Shown here: positions 33,082 to 40,450 of the stretch, in pieces
How positions within the stretch are numbered: the first letter of the stretch is position 1
Layout: each line of letters opens with the position of its first letter
NCBI RefSeq assembly: GCF_900101755.1
Contig: NZ_FNAE01000010.1
Location: forward strand, 55,887-115,230
Reading direction: 5' to 3'
Source: Ectopseudomonas alcaliphila
GTDB taxonomy: Bacteria > Pseudomonadota > Gammaproteobacteria > Pseudomonadales > Pseudomonadaceae
DNA length: 59,344 nt
Made by a program: the position numbers and the translations under genes
The notes under the pieces: generated by a model
Database searches by the model: none
What the model saw: only the letters and a program-made list of their open reading frames with translations
Told to the model about the DNA's origin: nothing

Positions 33082-33312
33082 ATGACTCAAGCACGCTTCT
33101 ATCACGCCGGTTGCCCCGTCTGCGTATCGGCCGAACAGACCCTGTTGAACCTGCTGGCTCCGGAGGTGAAGGTGGAGATCGTTCACCTCGGCGAACAGGC
33201 CACCCGCGTGGCGGAAGCCGAACAGGCCGGGGTCAAGTCGGTCCCCGCACTGGTGGTCGACGGCCAGGTGCTGCACCTGAACTTCGGCGCCTCCATCGAC
33301 GACCTGAAGTAA
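33082..33312 (+). CDS. Thioredoxin-like protein with CPVC site
   Basis: A 76-residue thioredoxin-fold protein with a CPVC dithiol near the N terminus (HAGCPVCVSAEQ) and a cis-Pro in SVPALVV near residue 55, close to glutaredoxin or small thioredoxin-like reductases. It has no signal peptide, so it probably acts in the cytoplasm. The ATG at 33082 follows an AGGAG site. It is divergent from the Cys4 MarR gene and is the first gene of a probable operon with the DUF2024 and rof-like genes. Confidence 0.88.
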   Translation: MTQARFYHAGCPVCVSAEQTLLNLLAPEVKVEIVHLGEQATRVAEAEQAGVKSVPALVVDGQVLHLNFGASIDDLK

Positions 33313-33322
33313 CCCAGAGCGT

Positions 33323-33346
33323 GCGAGACGCCCTGCGGCGTCTCGC
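33323..33346 (+). promoter_or_regulatory. Intercistronic hairpin between thioredoxin-like and DUF2024 genes
   Basis: Perfect 10-bp stem GCGAGACGCC / GGCGTCTCGC with a CTGC loop and no T-tract, between the stop codon and the GAGGAG site of the next gene. It may protect the upstream message or attenuate transcription. Confidence 0.65.
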
Positions 33347-33367
33347 TCCCCAGCGAGGAGAAACGAT

Positions 33368-33622
33368 ATGAAGGTGAATGTTTTCGATACCCACGTACGC
33401 ACGCGCGACGGCCGCTACCTGCACTTCGATGTACTGATCGAGGGTAACGACCAGGGGCGAGCCAACCAGTTCGCCCAGGACTGGATGGCCGAACGCGGCC
33501 TGCAAGGCGACGATATCGAACAAAGCCGCTGCCAGTTCTGCCACAGCGAGCCCGCACACCCCGAAGTCGCTGCGGCCATCAGCAGCAAAGGCTATTTCAT
33601 CATTCCTCTGCAAGGCTGCTAG
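33368..33622 (+). CDS. DUF2024 family protein
   Basis: An 84-residue cytoplasmic protein of the DUF2024 family, recognisable from the MKVNVFDTHVRTRDGRYLHFDVLI start. It carries a C-x2-C pair (Cys55, Cys58 in RCQFCHSE) and a C-terminal Cys84, suggesting a metal-binding or redox role; the function of the family is unknown. It starts after a GAGGAG site and follows the thioredoxin-like gene in a probable operon. Confidence 0.85.
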   Translation: MKVNVFDTHVRTRDGRYLHFDVLIEGNDQGRANQFAQDWMAERGLQGDDIEQSRCQFCHSEPAHPEVAAAISSKGYFIIPLQGC

Positions 33623-33632
33623 GAGACACCCC

Positions 33633-33911
33633 ATGAACGCGTATCGCCCCTTGAATTGCGACCTGCACGACTACCTGGAAATTGCCTGCATGCATGACTA
33701 TCGCTTGCTGATCGAACGACTCGAGGGTCCGAGCGTCGAGGCCAGGGCGCTGACCACGCGCACGACAGCCAGCAAGGAAGAATTTCTGGTGGTGCAAGGC
33801 GACACCGGCCAGCAGGAGCTACGCCTGGATCGGTTGCTGGCCATCACCCCGCTCAACACCGGCGCCAGCTTCGGGCGGATCGTGCTGGCCGACAGTTACT
33901 GCGCCGTCTGA
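33633..33911 (+). CDS. rof: Rof-like Rho-binding antiterminator
   Basis: A 92-residue protein resembling Escherichia coli Rof/YaeO, which binds Rho and inhibits transcription termination. Shared features include the N-terminal YRPLNCDLHDYLEIACMHD stretch, matching the family's PINCDDYDNLELAC pattern, and the later ELRLDRL segment. It starts 10 bases after the DUF2024 stop and belongs to the same small operon. Its presence suggests the operon can influence termination more widely. Confidence 0.85.
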   Translation: MNAYRPLNCDLHDYLEIACMHDYRLLIERLEGPSVEARALTTRTTASKEEFLVVQGDTGQQELRLDRLLAITPLNTGASFGRIVLADSYCAV

Positions 33912-33965
33912 ACGCCTCTCGTCTGCCTGAAATCAGGTCGCATTGCATCCGAGGATGAATCATCC

Positions 33966-34220
33966 ATGCCCATCTTCCGCCTCACCATCCGCCATGACGA
34001 TCAATTGCTCGGCCATTTTGAGTCCGATCTGCCTGCGGCACTGCAGGCCATCCGGAAAATCGCTGCCAGCCTGAGCGCATCAGGGTACAGTCTCGACCTG
34101 CTCGTGGCGCACAGCGAACGGCGCTTGCTGGAAACTGGCCCTGACGGCGTGCGCATGATCAGCCGGGAACCACTGTTCGCCCCTGCACCTCTCGAGCAGT
34201 ACCTGGACAGCGCCCCCTGA
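33966..34220 (+). CDS. Hypothetical protein, 84 aa
   Basis: A small soluble protein of 84 residues with no signal peptide, no cysteines and no recognised family. It starts 54 bases after the rof-like gene and ends about 30 bases before dauA, so it may be cotranscribed with either. The start MPIFRLTIRHDDQLLGHF is consistent with a compact alpha-plus-beta domain. No function can be given. Confidence 0.7.
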   Translation: MPIFRLTIRHDDQLLGHFESDLPAALQAIRKIAASLSASGYSLDLLVAHSERRLLETGPDGVRMISREPLFAPAPLEQYLDSAP

Positions 34221-34252
34221 CGAAATCACCTTGCACACTGGATAGACGCGGC

Positions 34253-35380
34253 ATGCAACATTGCGATTACCTGATCATCGGCGCCGGCATTGCCGGCGCG
34301 TCCACCGGCTACTTCCTCGCCAGCCACGGCAAGACGCTGCTGCTCGAGCGCGAGGCGCAGCCCGGTTATCACGCTACCGGTCGCTCGGCCGCACTCTACA
34401 CCGTGGCCTACGGCACGCCGCAGGTCCGCGCGCTGACGGCCGCCAGCCGCGCCTTTTACGATGCGCCGCCAGCCGGTTTCGCCGAACATCCCTTGCTCAC
34501 GCCGCGCGGCGAGCTGGTGGTGGATTTCAGTGGTGACGCTGCCGAGTTGCAGCGCCAATACGAGCAAGCCCGCGAGCATGTCGCAGAGGCTCGTCTGCTC
34601 AGCGCCGACCAGGCCTGCATGCTGGTTCCAGTGCTGCGTCGTGAGCTCGTGCATGGTGCGCTGTTCGACCCAAGCGCCGCTGATATCGATACCGCAGCGC
34701 TGCACCAGGGCTACCTGCGTGGCATCCGCCAGCAAGGTGGGGAGATTCACTGCAACCGCGAGGTGCTGACGATCACCCGCCACGCTGCCGGCTGGCAGGT
34801 GGATTGCGCCGGGCAAAGCTACCGCGCGGCCGTGCTGATCAATGCGGCCGGTGCCTGGTGCGACGAGATCACGGGCCTGGCCGGCGTGCCGGGCATCGGC
34901 CTGCAACCCAAACGTCGTGCGGCCTTCACCTTTGACGGTCCGCCGGGCGTCGACTGCCAGGCCTGGCCCGCATTGGTGAGCCTGGACGAGTCCTTCTACT
35001 TCAAACCCGATGCCGGCCTGCTGCTGGGCTCGCCAGCCAACGCCGACCCGGTGCTACCGCACGACGTACAGCCGGAAGAGTTGGATATCGCACTGGGCAT
35101 CCATCAGATCGAGCAACACACCACCTTGCAGATTCGCCGCCCGGCGCATACCTGGGCCGGCCTGCGCAGCTTCGTCACCGACGGCGATCTGGTCGGCGGC
35201 TTCGATCCCCACGCGGATGACTTCTTCTGGGTGGCAGCACAAGGCGGCTACGGCATCCAGACCAGCGCCGCCATGGGCCAGGCATGCGCAGCGTTGATCC
35301 GTCGACAACCATTGCCCCTAGACTTGGCGGATTTCGGCCTGAGTGCGGAACAGCTCAGCCCGAAAAGACTGTTCTCATGA
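34253..35380 (+). CDS. dauA: FAD-dependent D-arginine dehydrogenase
   Basis: A 375-residue flavoenzyme matching Pseudomonas aeruginosa DauA in length and motifs: the Rossmann motif GAGIAGAS at the N terminus, GYHATGRSAA, AAGAWCDEI and the C-terminal GGYGIQTSAAMG. It oxidises D-arginine and other D-amino acids to 2-oxo acids, passing electrons to the respiratory chain. In P. aeruginosa it works with DauB, which converts the product to L-arginine, and is controlled by DauR; neither gene is visible here. The TGA overlaps the ATG of the next gene (ATGA). Confidence 0.93.
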   Translation: MQHCDYLIIGAGIAGASTGYFLASHGKTLLLEREAQPGYHATGRSAALYTVAYGTPQVRALTAASRAFYDAPPAGFAEHPLLTPRGELVVDFSGDAAELQRQYEQAREHVAEARLLSADQACMLVPVLRRELVHGALFDPSAADIDTAALHQGYLRGIRQQGGEIHCNREVLTITRHAAGWQVDCAGQSYRAAVLINAAGAWCDEITGLAGVPGIGLQPKRRAAFTFDGPPGVDCQAWPALVSLDESFYFKPDAGLLLGSPANADPVLPHDVQPEELDIALGIHQIEQHTTLQIRRPAHTWAGLRSFVTDGDLVGGFDPHADDFFWVAAQGGYGIQTSAAMGQACAALIRRQPLPLDLADFGLSAEQLSPKRLFS

Positions 35381-35841
35381 GCAACTCAGGTCCCGCGTTG
35401 AGCTGCTCGATACTGGCGCGCCGGTTGCTGCAGGGTCTGGGAATTCCAATGAGCGCGGGGCTGTTCATCGGGCTGCTGACCGGCAAACTCAGGTACGGCC
35501 AACTGACCCTGGAGTGGCCACAACTGCTTGCCACAAACAGCCACCCATTCGTCGAGGTGCTGCTTGGCTCGCTGCCCGGCCTGGTGCTATTCATCGCCTG
35601 CCTGGCACTGGGCGCGCTGCGCCATTCTGTGAATCTGCTGTGCGCCTTCGTGCTCACGAGTGCCATCTCGGCCTACTGCTGCGCGCTGTTGTTCGCCCAG
35701 GCATTCGGCAATACCTGGGCCGCTGGAGAAGTCTTTCGCGAACTGTACCTGGCGCAGCTGCCCCTGCTGGCAATGGCGCTGCTGCCTGGGCTGCTGATCG
35801 CGCTATGGCTACAACCGAGCTCGCGACCAGCGGCTTTCTAG
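35377..35841 (+). CDS. Hypothetical membrane protein coupled to dauA
   Basis: A 154-residue inner-membrane protein with about four hydrophobic segments (around residues 22-36, 60-80, 88-108 and 128-146). I do not recognise the family. The ATG at 35377-35379 overlaps the dauA stop (ATGA), so it is made together with D-arginine dehydrogenase. This is the position where dauB would be expected in P. aeruginosa, but the sequence is unrelated to a dehydrogenase. It could be an assembly, transport or electron-transfer partner of DauA; that is inference from context only. Confidence 0.78.
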   Translation: MSNSGPALSCSILARRLLQGLGIPMSAGLFIGLLTGKLRYGQLTLEWPQLLATNSHPFVEVLLGSLPGLVLFIACLALGALRHSVNLLCAFVLTSAISAYCCALLFAQAFGNTWAAGEVFRELYLAQLPLLAMALLPGLLIALWLQPSSRPAAF

Positions 35842-36160
35842 ACTCAGCCCGAATGCGACACGGCGCTGGCCGGCAGGCCAGCTACTACGGCAGCAGAATA
35901 CGGGTGCGTGGGCCGAGCGATGGCCTAACAGGCCGTTGAAAAACGTAGGCGACGACTGCATGGATGCAGGAGGTAGAGCGAAGCAGGAAGCCCGAGCCGA
36001 GGCAGCCAGTGCAATACCGATGGCGGCCCCGCAAAAACAGGCGAAAAACGGTCGGAGTCGCGCTCGCCTTTACGGGCTGTAAATGAGCATTTTGATCGGA
36101 CTCGCGCACGAGCCTGTTTTAACGCAGCAATGGCAACACAGGCAGTTTTTCAACAGCCTG
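35842..36160. repeat. MITE-like repeat element (35929-36160), CAGGC(C/T)GTTGAAAAAC ends
   Basis: No gene is present between the membrane-protein gene and polB. The span 35929-36160 is an element with 16-bp inverted ends (15 of 16 match). Its core is homologous, in reverse orientation, to the element at 48860-48999, with an extra segment. Both share a run reading TAAATGAGCATTTTGA and an ACAGGCGAAAAA segment. The 87 bases before the element hold nothing I can assign. Confidence 0.75.
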
Positions 36161-38524
36161 CTAGAACAACCCGAGTTGCCCATCCACCAGGCGCTCGAAG
36201 TCGCCACCGACGAAGGGCAGGATGGCGTCGGCCACCGGCTTGAGTTGACGGCTCAGGTAGTGCTCGTAGTCGATGGGTGACTGCAGGCGCTCCAGCGGCT
36301 GCGGTCCGCCGGTGGTGATCAGGTAGCTGATCCAGCCACCGCGCTGGTACTGCAGTGGCCGGCCCAGGTGCTGATTGTACTCGTCGGCCAGGCGCGCGGC
36401 GCGCACGTGTGGCGGCACGTTACGCTGGTAGTCGTCGAGGCGCCGACGCAGGCGCTTGCGATAGACCAACAGCTCGTCCAGCTCGCCAGCCAGGGTGCGT
36501 TTGACGTAGTCACGCACGTAGTCCTCATAGGGCAGACCGGTGAACACCAGGCGATACAGCTCCTGCTGAAAGCGCTGAGCCAGTGGCGACCAATCGCTGC
36601 GCACTGTCTCCAGCCCCTTGAAAACCATGCGTTCGCTGCCATCCGCCTCACGCACCAACCCCGCGTAGCGCTTCTTGCTGCCCTCCTCGGTGCCGCGAAT
36701 GGTGGGCATCAGAAAACGCCGGTAGTGGGTCTCGAACTGCAGTTCCAGGGCACTGACCAGACCATGTTGCTGCTGCAGATGTTCTCGCCACCAGGCATTG
36801 ACCCGCGCCACCAGCGCGCGGCCGATCTGCGCCGCCTCGGCTTCGTCATGAGGGCGACCAAGCCAGACGAAGGTGGAGTCGGTGTCGCCATAGATCACCA
36901 CATGCCCCTCCGCCTCGATCAGCTCGCGGGTGCGCTTCATGATCTGGTGCCCACGCAGGGTGATGGATGAGGCCAGGCGCGGATCGAAGAAGCGGCAACC
37001 GCTGGAGCCAAGCACGCCGTAGAAGGCGTTCATGATGATTTTCAACGCCTGCGAAAGCGGCTGGTTGTTCTCGCGCTTGGCCGCTTCGCGCCCCTGCCAG
37101 ACGCGCTCGACGATGGCCGGCAGGCAGTGTCGAGTGCGTGAGAAGCGCGCGCCGCGAAAACCTTCCACCGAGTGCGCATCGTCCGGTTGCTGCAAGCCTT
37201 CGACCAGCCCCAGCGGGTCGATCAGGAAACTGCGGATAATCGAGGGATACAGACTCTTGTAGTCCAGCACCAGCACCGAGTCGTAGAGGCCGGGGCGCGA
37301 GTCCATGACGAAACCGCCAGGGCTGTTCTCACCACGGATGTCGCCGAGGTTCGGCGCGACGAAGCCGAGACGGTGCATGGGCGGCAGGTACAGATGGGTG
37401 AAAGCGGCCACCGAGCCGCCGCTGCGATCAGCCGCCAGGCCGGTTACGCTGGAGCGCTCCAGAAGGAAAGCGAGCAACTCGGTACGGGCGAAGATGCGCG
37501 TGACCAGCTCGCAGTCCTTGAGGTTGTAGCGGGCCAGGGCCGGTTTGTCCTCGGCGAACATGCGATCGATCTCGGCCATGCGCGCGTAGGGTGTATCGAT
37601 CGCCTTGCCCTCACCGAGCAGCGTCTGCGCCACCGACTCCAGGCTGAACGAGGTAAAGCTCCAGGTCGCCGAGCGCAGCGCCTCGATACCGTCGATGATC
37701 AGTCGCCCGGCCGCTTCGGCGAAGTAGTGTTGGCTGCTGTTGTGCTGGCGCCAGCCCATCACGTCGCCGCCACGGCCCAGACGCAGCGGCACCTTGAATT
37801 GCTCGGCATGCTCATGCAGCACCCGCAGGTCGAACTGCACCAGGTTCCAGCCGATGACGGCGTCCGGGTCGTGCACGTCGAGCCAGTGATTCAGGCGCTC
37901 GAGCAGGGCCTTGCGGCTGTCGCAGTATTCGAGGTCGAAGTCCACCAGACTGGCGTCGCCGTTGGCCGGCCCGAGCATGTAAACCTGACGCTGGCCGCAG
38001 CCCTCCACGGCAATGGAATACAGCTCGCCGCGAGCGGTGGTCTCGATGTCCAGCGAGGCCAGACGCAGCGTCGGCCGATAGTCCTCAGCGGGTCTGAGCT
38101 GCTTGCAGAGCAGGCTGCCGTCGCTTTGCGCGATGCCGTCGAAGGCCACCGTCGCCGTGATGAAGCGCTCCATCAGGTAGCGATCCGGCGGACGTATATC
38201 GGCCTCGTAAACGTCGACGCCAACCTGACGCAGCTTCTTCTCCAACTGCAGCAACTGGCGATATTGGCGGCAGTACAGGCCCAGCACCGGGCGGCGCTTG
38301 AAGTCACGCAAGGCCAGCTCACGTAGCTCGGCGCCCTTTTCCTCGCGCAGCAGCGGCTCGACCCAGGCGCGCTGCTCGGCCGGGATGAAGGCCACCGACT
38401 CCTGGCACGGCAGGCGCACCTGGCGCGGGCCGTCATCGGTCGCCAGCCAGAAGGCCACCTCGGTGCCTTCCGGCGTGTCGCGCCAATGGCGGCTGAGCAC
38501 GAAGCCTTGCTGGGGTTGCGTCAT
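36161..38524 (-). CDS. polB: DNA polymerase II (family B)
   Basis: A 787-residue family-B DNA polymerase used in DNA repair and replication restart. The N-terminal 3'-5' exonuclease motif SLDIETT (about residue 155) and polymerase motifs DYKSLYPSII, KIIMNAFYGVLGSSG and YGDTDSTFVWLG are intact, so both activities are probably present. The ATG at 38522-38524 gives the usual length; an upstream extension to 38557 adds 11 residues without homology. No LexA box is visible, unlike the SOS-controlled E. coli gene. It is divergent from the haemoglobin operon. Confidence 0.95.
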   Translation of the reverse strand: MTQPQQGFVLSRHWRDTPEGTEVAFWLATDDGPRQVRLPCQESVAFIPAEQRAWVEPLLREEKGAELRELALRDFKRRPVLGLYCRQYRQLLQLEKKLRQVGVDVYEADIRPPDRYLMERFITATVAFDGIAQSDGSLLCKQLRPAEDYRPTLRLASLDIETTARGELYSIAVEGCGQRQVYMLGPANGDASLVDFDLEYCDSRKALLERLNHWLDVHDPDAVIGWNLVQFDLRVLHEHAEQFKVPLRLGRGGDVMGWRQHNSSQHYFAEAAGRLIIDGIEALRSATWSFTSFSLESVAQTLLGEGKAIDTPYARMAEIDRMFAEDKPALARYNLKDCELVTRIFARTELLAFLLERSSVTGLAADRSGGSVAAFTHLYLPPMHRLGFVAPNLGDIRGENSPGGFVMDSRPGLYDSVLVLDYKSLYPSIIRSFLIDPLGLVEGLQQPDDAHSVEGFRGARFSRTRHCLPAIVERVWQGREAAKRENNQPLSQALKIIMNAFYGVLGSSGCRFFDPRLASSITLRGHQIMKRTRELIEAEGHVVIYGDTDSTFVWLGRPHDEAEAAQIGRALVARVNAWWREHLQQQHGLVSALELQFETHYRRFLMPTIRGTEEGSKKRYAGLVREADGSERMVFKGLETVRSDWSPLAQRFQQELYRLVFTGLPYEDYVRDYVKRTLAGELDELLVYRKRLRRRLDDYQRNVPPHVRAARLADEYNQHLGRPLQYQRGGWISYLITTGGPQPLERLQSPIDYEHYLSRQLKPVADAILPFVGGDFERLVDGQLGLF

Positions 38525-38565
38525 CGGGATTCGGTCACGTGTTGCACGGCGGGTCATGAGCCACT

Positions 38566-38587
38566 GTAGGAGCGGCTTCAGCCGCGA
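38566..38587. repeat. REP-like palindrome (GTAGGAGCGGC family)
   Basis: Palindrome GTAGGAGCGGCTTCAGCCGC lies upstream of polB. Another pair of the same family lies at about 54908-54979, between mksB and the MCE gene. Confidence 0.65.
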
Positions 38588-38686
38588 GAGTCGCCGCTAA
38601 AGCGCCTCCCACAAGATTTGGCGCCTCAAACTGGCAGGCCATTCTACGCGAGCGGTTACAATGGCGCCTTTTCCGGACAGCCTTCG

Positions 38687-39121
38687 ATGAGCGACACACC
38701 TCCCTACGGCACCGGTGATGCCTCCTACCAAGCGGCTGGCGGCATCATTGGCCTGCGCCGTCTGGTCGACGATTTCTACCGGCTGATGGACGAGCGCCCC
38801 GAAGCGGCCGCCCTGCGCGCGCTGCACCCAGCCGACCTGAGCGCCTCGCGTGACAAGCTGGCCTGCTTTCTCAGCGGCTGGCTGGGCGGGCCGCGCCTGT
38901 TCGCCGAGCAGTACGGCAGCATCAGCATCCCGGCCTTTCATGCACAGTGGCCGATCGATCAGGCGCTGGCCGAAAGCTGGCTGAGCTGCATGGCTGGCGC
39001 CATCGCACTGCAGGGCTATACGCCCGCCTTCGCCGACTACCTGCTGACCCAGCTACGCGTGCCCGCCGAGCGCTCGGTACAGGCCAGCCAAAATCGTCAC
39101 CGCAAGGAAAACCCGACATGA
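38687..39121 (+). CDS. Group II truncated haemoglobin
   Basis: A 144-residue truncated haemoglobin (group II). The heme-binding layout is visible: the YGTGDASYQAAGG start, FYRLM, the FLSGWLGGP helix-E region, and the probable proximal His in PAFHAQWPIDQALAESWLSCM. Group II proteins bind oxygen and nitric oxide and may help in nitrosative or oxidative stress. The ATG at 38687-38689 follows a plausible site; its stop overlaps the next ATG (ATGA). It is the first gene of a tight operon with an FKBP isomerase and a methyltransferase. Confidence 0.9.
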   Translation: MSDTPPYGTGDASYQAAGGIIGLRRLVDDFYRLMDERPEAAALRALHPADLSASRDKLACFLSGWLGGPRLFAEQYGSISIPAFHAQWPIDQALAESWLSCMAGAIALQGYTPAFADYLLTQLRVPAERSVQASQNRHRKENPT

Positions 39122-39456
39122 GTAACGAACTGATCATCGAAAACCTGCAACCCGGCGACGGCAAGGCCGTGGTCAAGGGTGCCCTGATCACCACCCAGTA
39201 CCGTGGCTGGCTGGAGGACGGCAGCGAGTTCGACTCCTCCTATTCTCGCGGCAAGCCGTTCCAGTGCGTGATCGGCACCGGTCGGGTGATCAAGGGCTGG
39301 GATCAGGGCCTGATGGGCATGCAGGTCGGTGGCAAGCGCAAACTATTCGTGCCCGCGCACCTGGGTTACGGCGAGCGCGCCATGGGCTCCATCCCCCCGA
39401 ACTCCAACCTGATCTTCGAGATCGAGCTGCTGGAAGTGCTGACCCGCGATGACTGA
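39118..39456 (+). CDS. FKBP-type peptidyl-prolyl cis-trans isomerase
   Basis: A 112-residue single-domain FKBP with no signal peptide, so cytoplasmic. It shows the conserved FDSSYSRGKPFQCVIGTGRVIKGWDQGL region and the C-terminal IPPNSNLIFEIELLEV. It catalyses prolyl isomerisation during protein folding. It overlaps the haemoglobin gene by four bases and the methyltransferase gene by eight bases, so all three are translationally coupled. Confidence 0.93.
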   Translation: MSNELIIENLQPGDGKAVVKGALITTQYRGWLEDGSEFDSSYSRGKPFQCVIGTGRVIKGWDQGLMGMQVGGKRKLFVPAHLGYGERAMGSIPPNSNLIFEIELLEVLTRDD

Positions 39457-40390
39457 GACCGCCCTCGCCACCCTGCGCGAACATCTGCTGCAGGCGCTGG
39501 AAAATCACCCTGGCCCGGAAACCCGCCGCCTGTTCCATGGCCGTGGTCGCTGCTGGCCTGGGCTGGAGCAGATCACCGTCGATTGGCTGTCAGGCATCGT
39601 GCTGGTGATGCTGTTTCGCGAACCCGAAGCGAAGCAACTTGCCGCCCTGTATGACCTGCTGGGCGAGCTGACCCGCTCGCCGCAGTGGCAGTACAGCGGC
39701 GCACGCGGTCTGCTGCTGCAACATCGTCACCGCGAAGGCAGCGCAAGCGAGTGGCTGGCCGGCGAACCGCAGACGCAGTGGCAGATTACCGAGCACGACC
39801 TGCATTACCTGCTCGACCTGGGCAGCAAGCAGAACAGCGGGCTGTTCCTCGATATGCGCCTCGGACGGCAATGGGTTCGGGAAGAGGCGCGCGGCAAGCG
39901 CGTGCTCAACCTGTTCGCCTATACCTGCGGTTTCTCCGTCGCGGCCATCGCCGGCGGCGCCGAGCAGGTGGTCAATCTGGACATGGCGCGCGCCGCGCTT
40001 TCACGTGGGCGCGACAACCATCGCCTGAACGGCCACGATCTGAGTCGTGTGGAGTTTCTCGGCCACGAGCTGTTCAAGTCCTGGGGCAAAGTGCGCAGGA
40101 GCGGGCCGTACGATCTGGTGATCATCGACCCGCCGACCTTCCAGAAAGGCAGCTTCGCCCTCACCCAGGACTACCGCAAGATCCTCCGCCGCCTGCCAGA
40201 ACTGCTGAATGACAACGGAACGGTGCTGGCCTGCGTCAATTCACCGGATATCGGCCCGAACTTTCTGATCGACAGCATGGCCGAGGAAGCGCCGCAATTG
40301 CGCTTCGAACGACGCCTGGACAACCCGTCGGAGTTTCCGGATATCGATCCGAACAGCGACCTGAAGGCGCTGGTGTTTCAGGTCCCGTAG
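39449..40390 (+). CDS. Class I SAM-dependent methyltransferase (RlmI/RlmK-like)
   Basis: A 313-residue methyltransferase of the group that includes the 23S rRNA cytosine-C5 enzyme RlmI and the RlmK half of RlmKL. SAM-binding motifs are visible (VLNLFAYTCGFSVAA, NLDMA), and the DPPTFQKG motif with the C-terminal FPDIDPN segment fits an rRNA-type methyltransferase. The N-terminal PUA-like domain typical of RlmI is reduced. It overlaps the FKBP gene by eight bases. The substrate is probably RNA; which base is not readable. A GTAGGGTGCGC repeat follows it. Confidence 0.85.
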   Translation: MTETALATLREHLLQALENHPGPETRRLFHGRGRCWPGLEQITVDWLSGIVLVMLFREPEAKQLAALYDLLGELTRSPQWQYSGARGLLLQHRHREGSASEWLAGEPQTQWQITEHDLHYLLDLGSKQNSGLFLDMRLGRQWVREEARGKRVLNLFAYTCGFSVAAIAGGAEQVVNLDMARAALSRGRDNHRLNGHDLSRVEFLGHELFKSWGKVRRSGPYDLVIIDPPTFQKGSFALTQDYRKILRRLPELLNDNGTVLACVNSPDIGPNFLIDSMAEEAPQLRFERRLDNPSEFPDIDPNSDLKALVFQVP

Positions 40391-40450
40391 GGTGCGCCAT
40401 GCGCACCGCCAGCCAACGCTGACAGACCCGGTGCGCGCAGCGCACCCTAC
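40387..40450. repeat. REP-like repeat (GTAGGGTGCGC family)
   Basis: Inverted GTAGGGTGCGC...GCGCACCCTAC pair between convergent genes. The same family occurs at 51304-51361 and 58714-58775, with a half-copy near 44818. Confidence 0.7.

Noticed and set aside
37172..38326. 384-codon plus-strand frame opposite polB
   Set aside because: Antisense shadow of a clear polymerase gene.
38525..38686. LexA box upstream of polB
   Set aside because: No CTGT-N8-ACAG sequence is present in the intergenic region.
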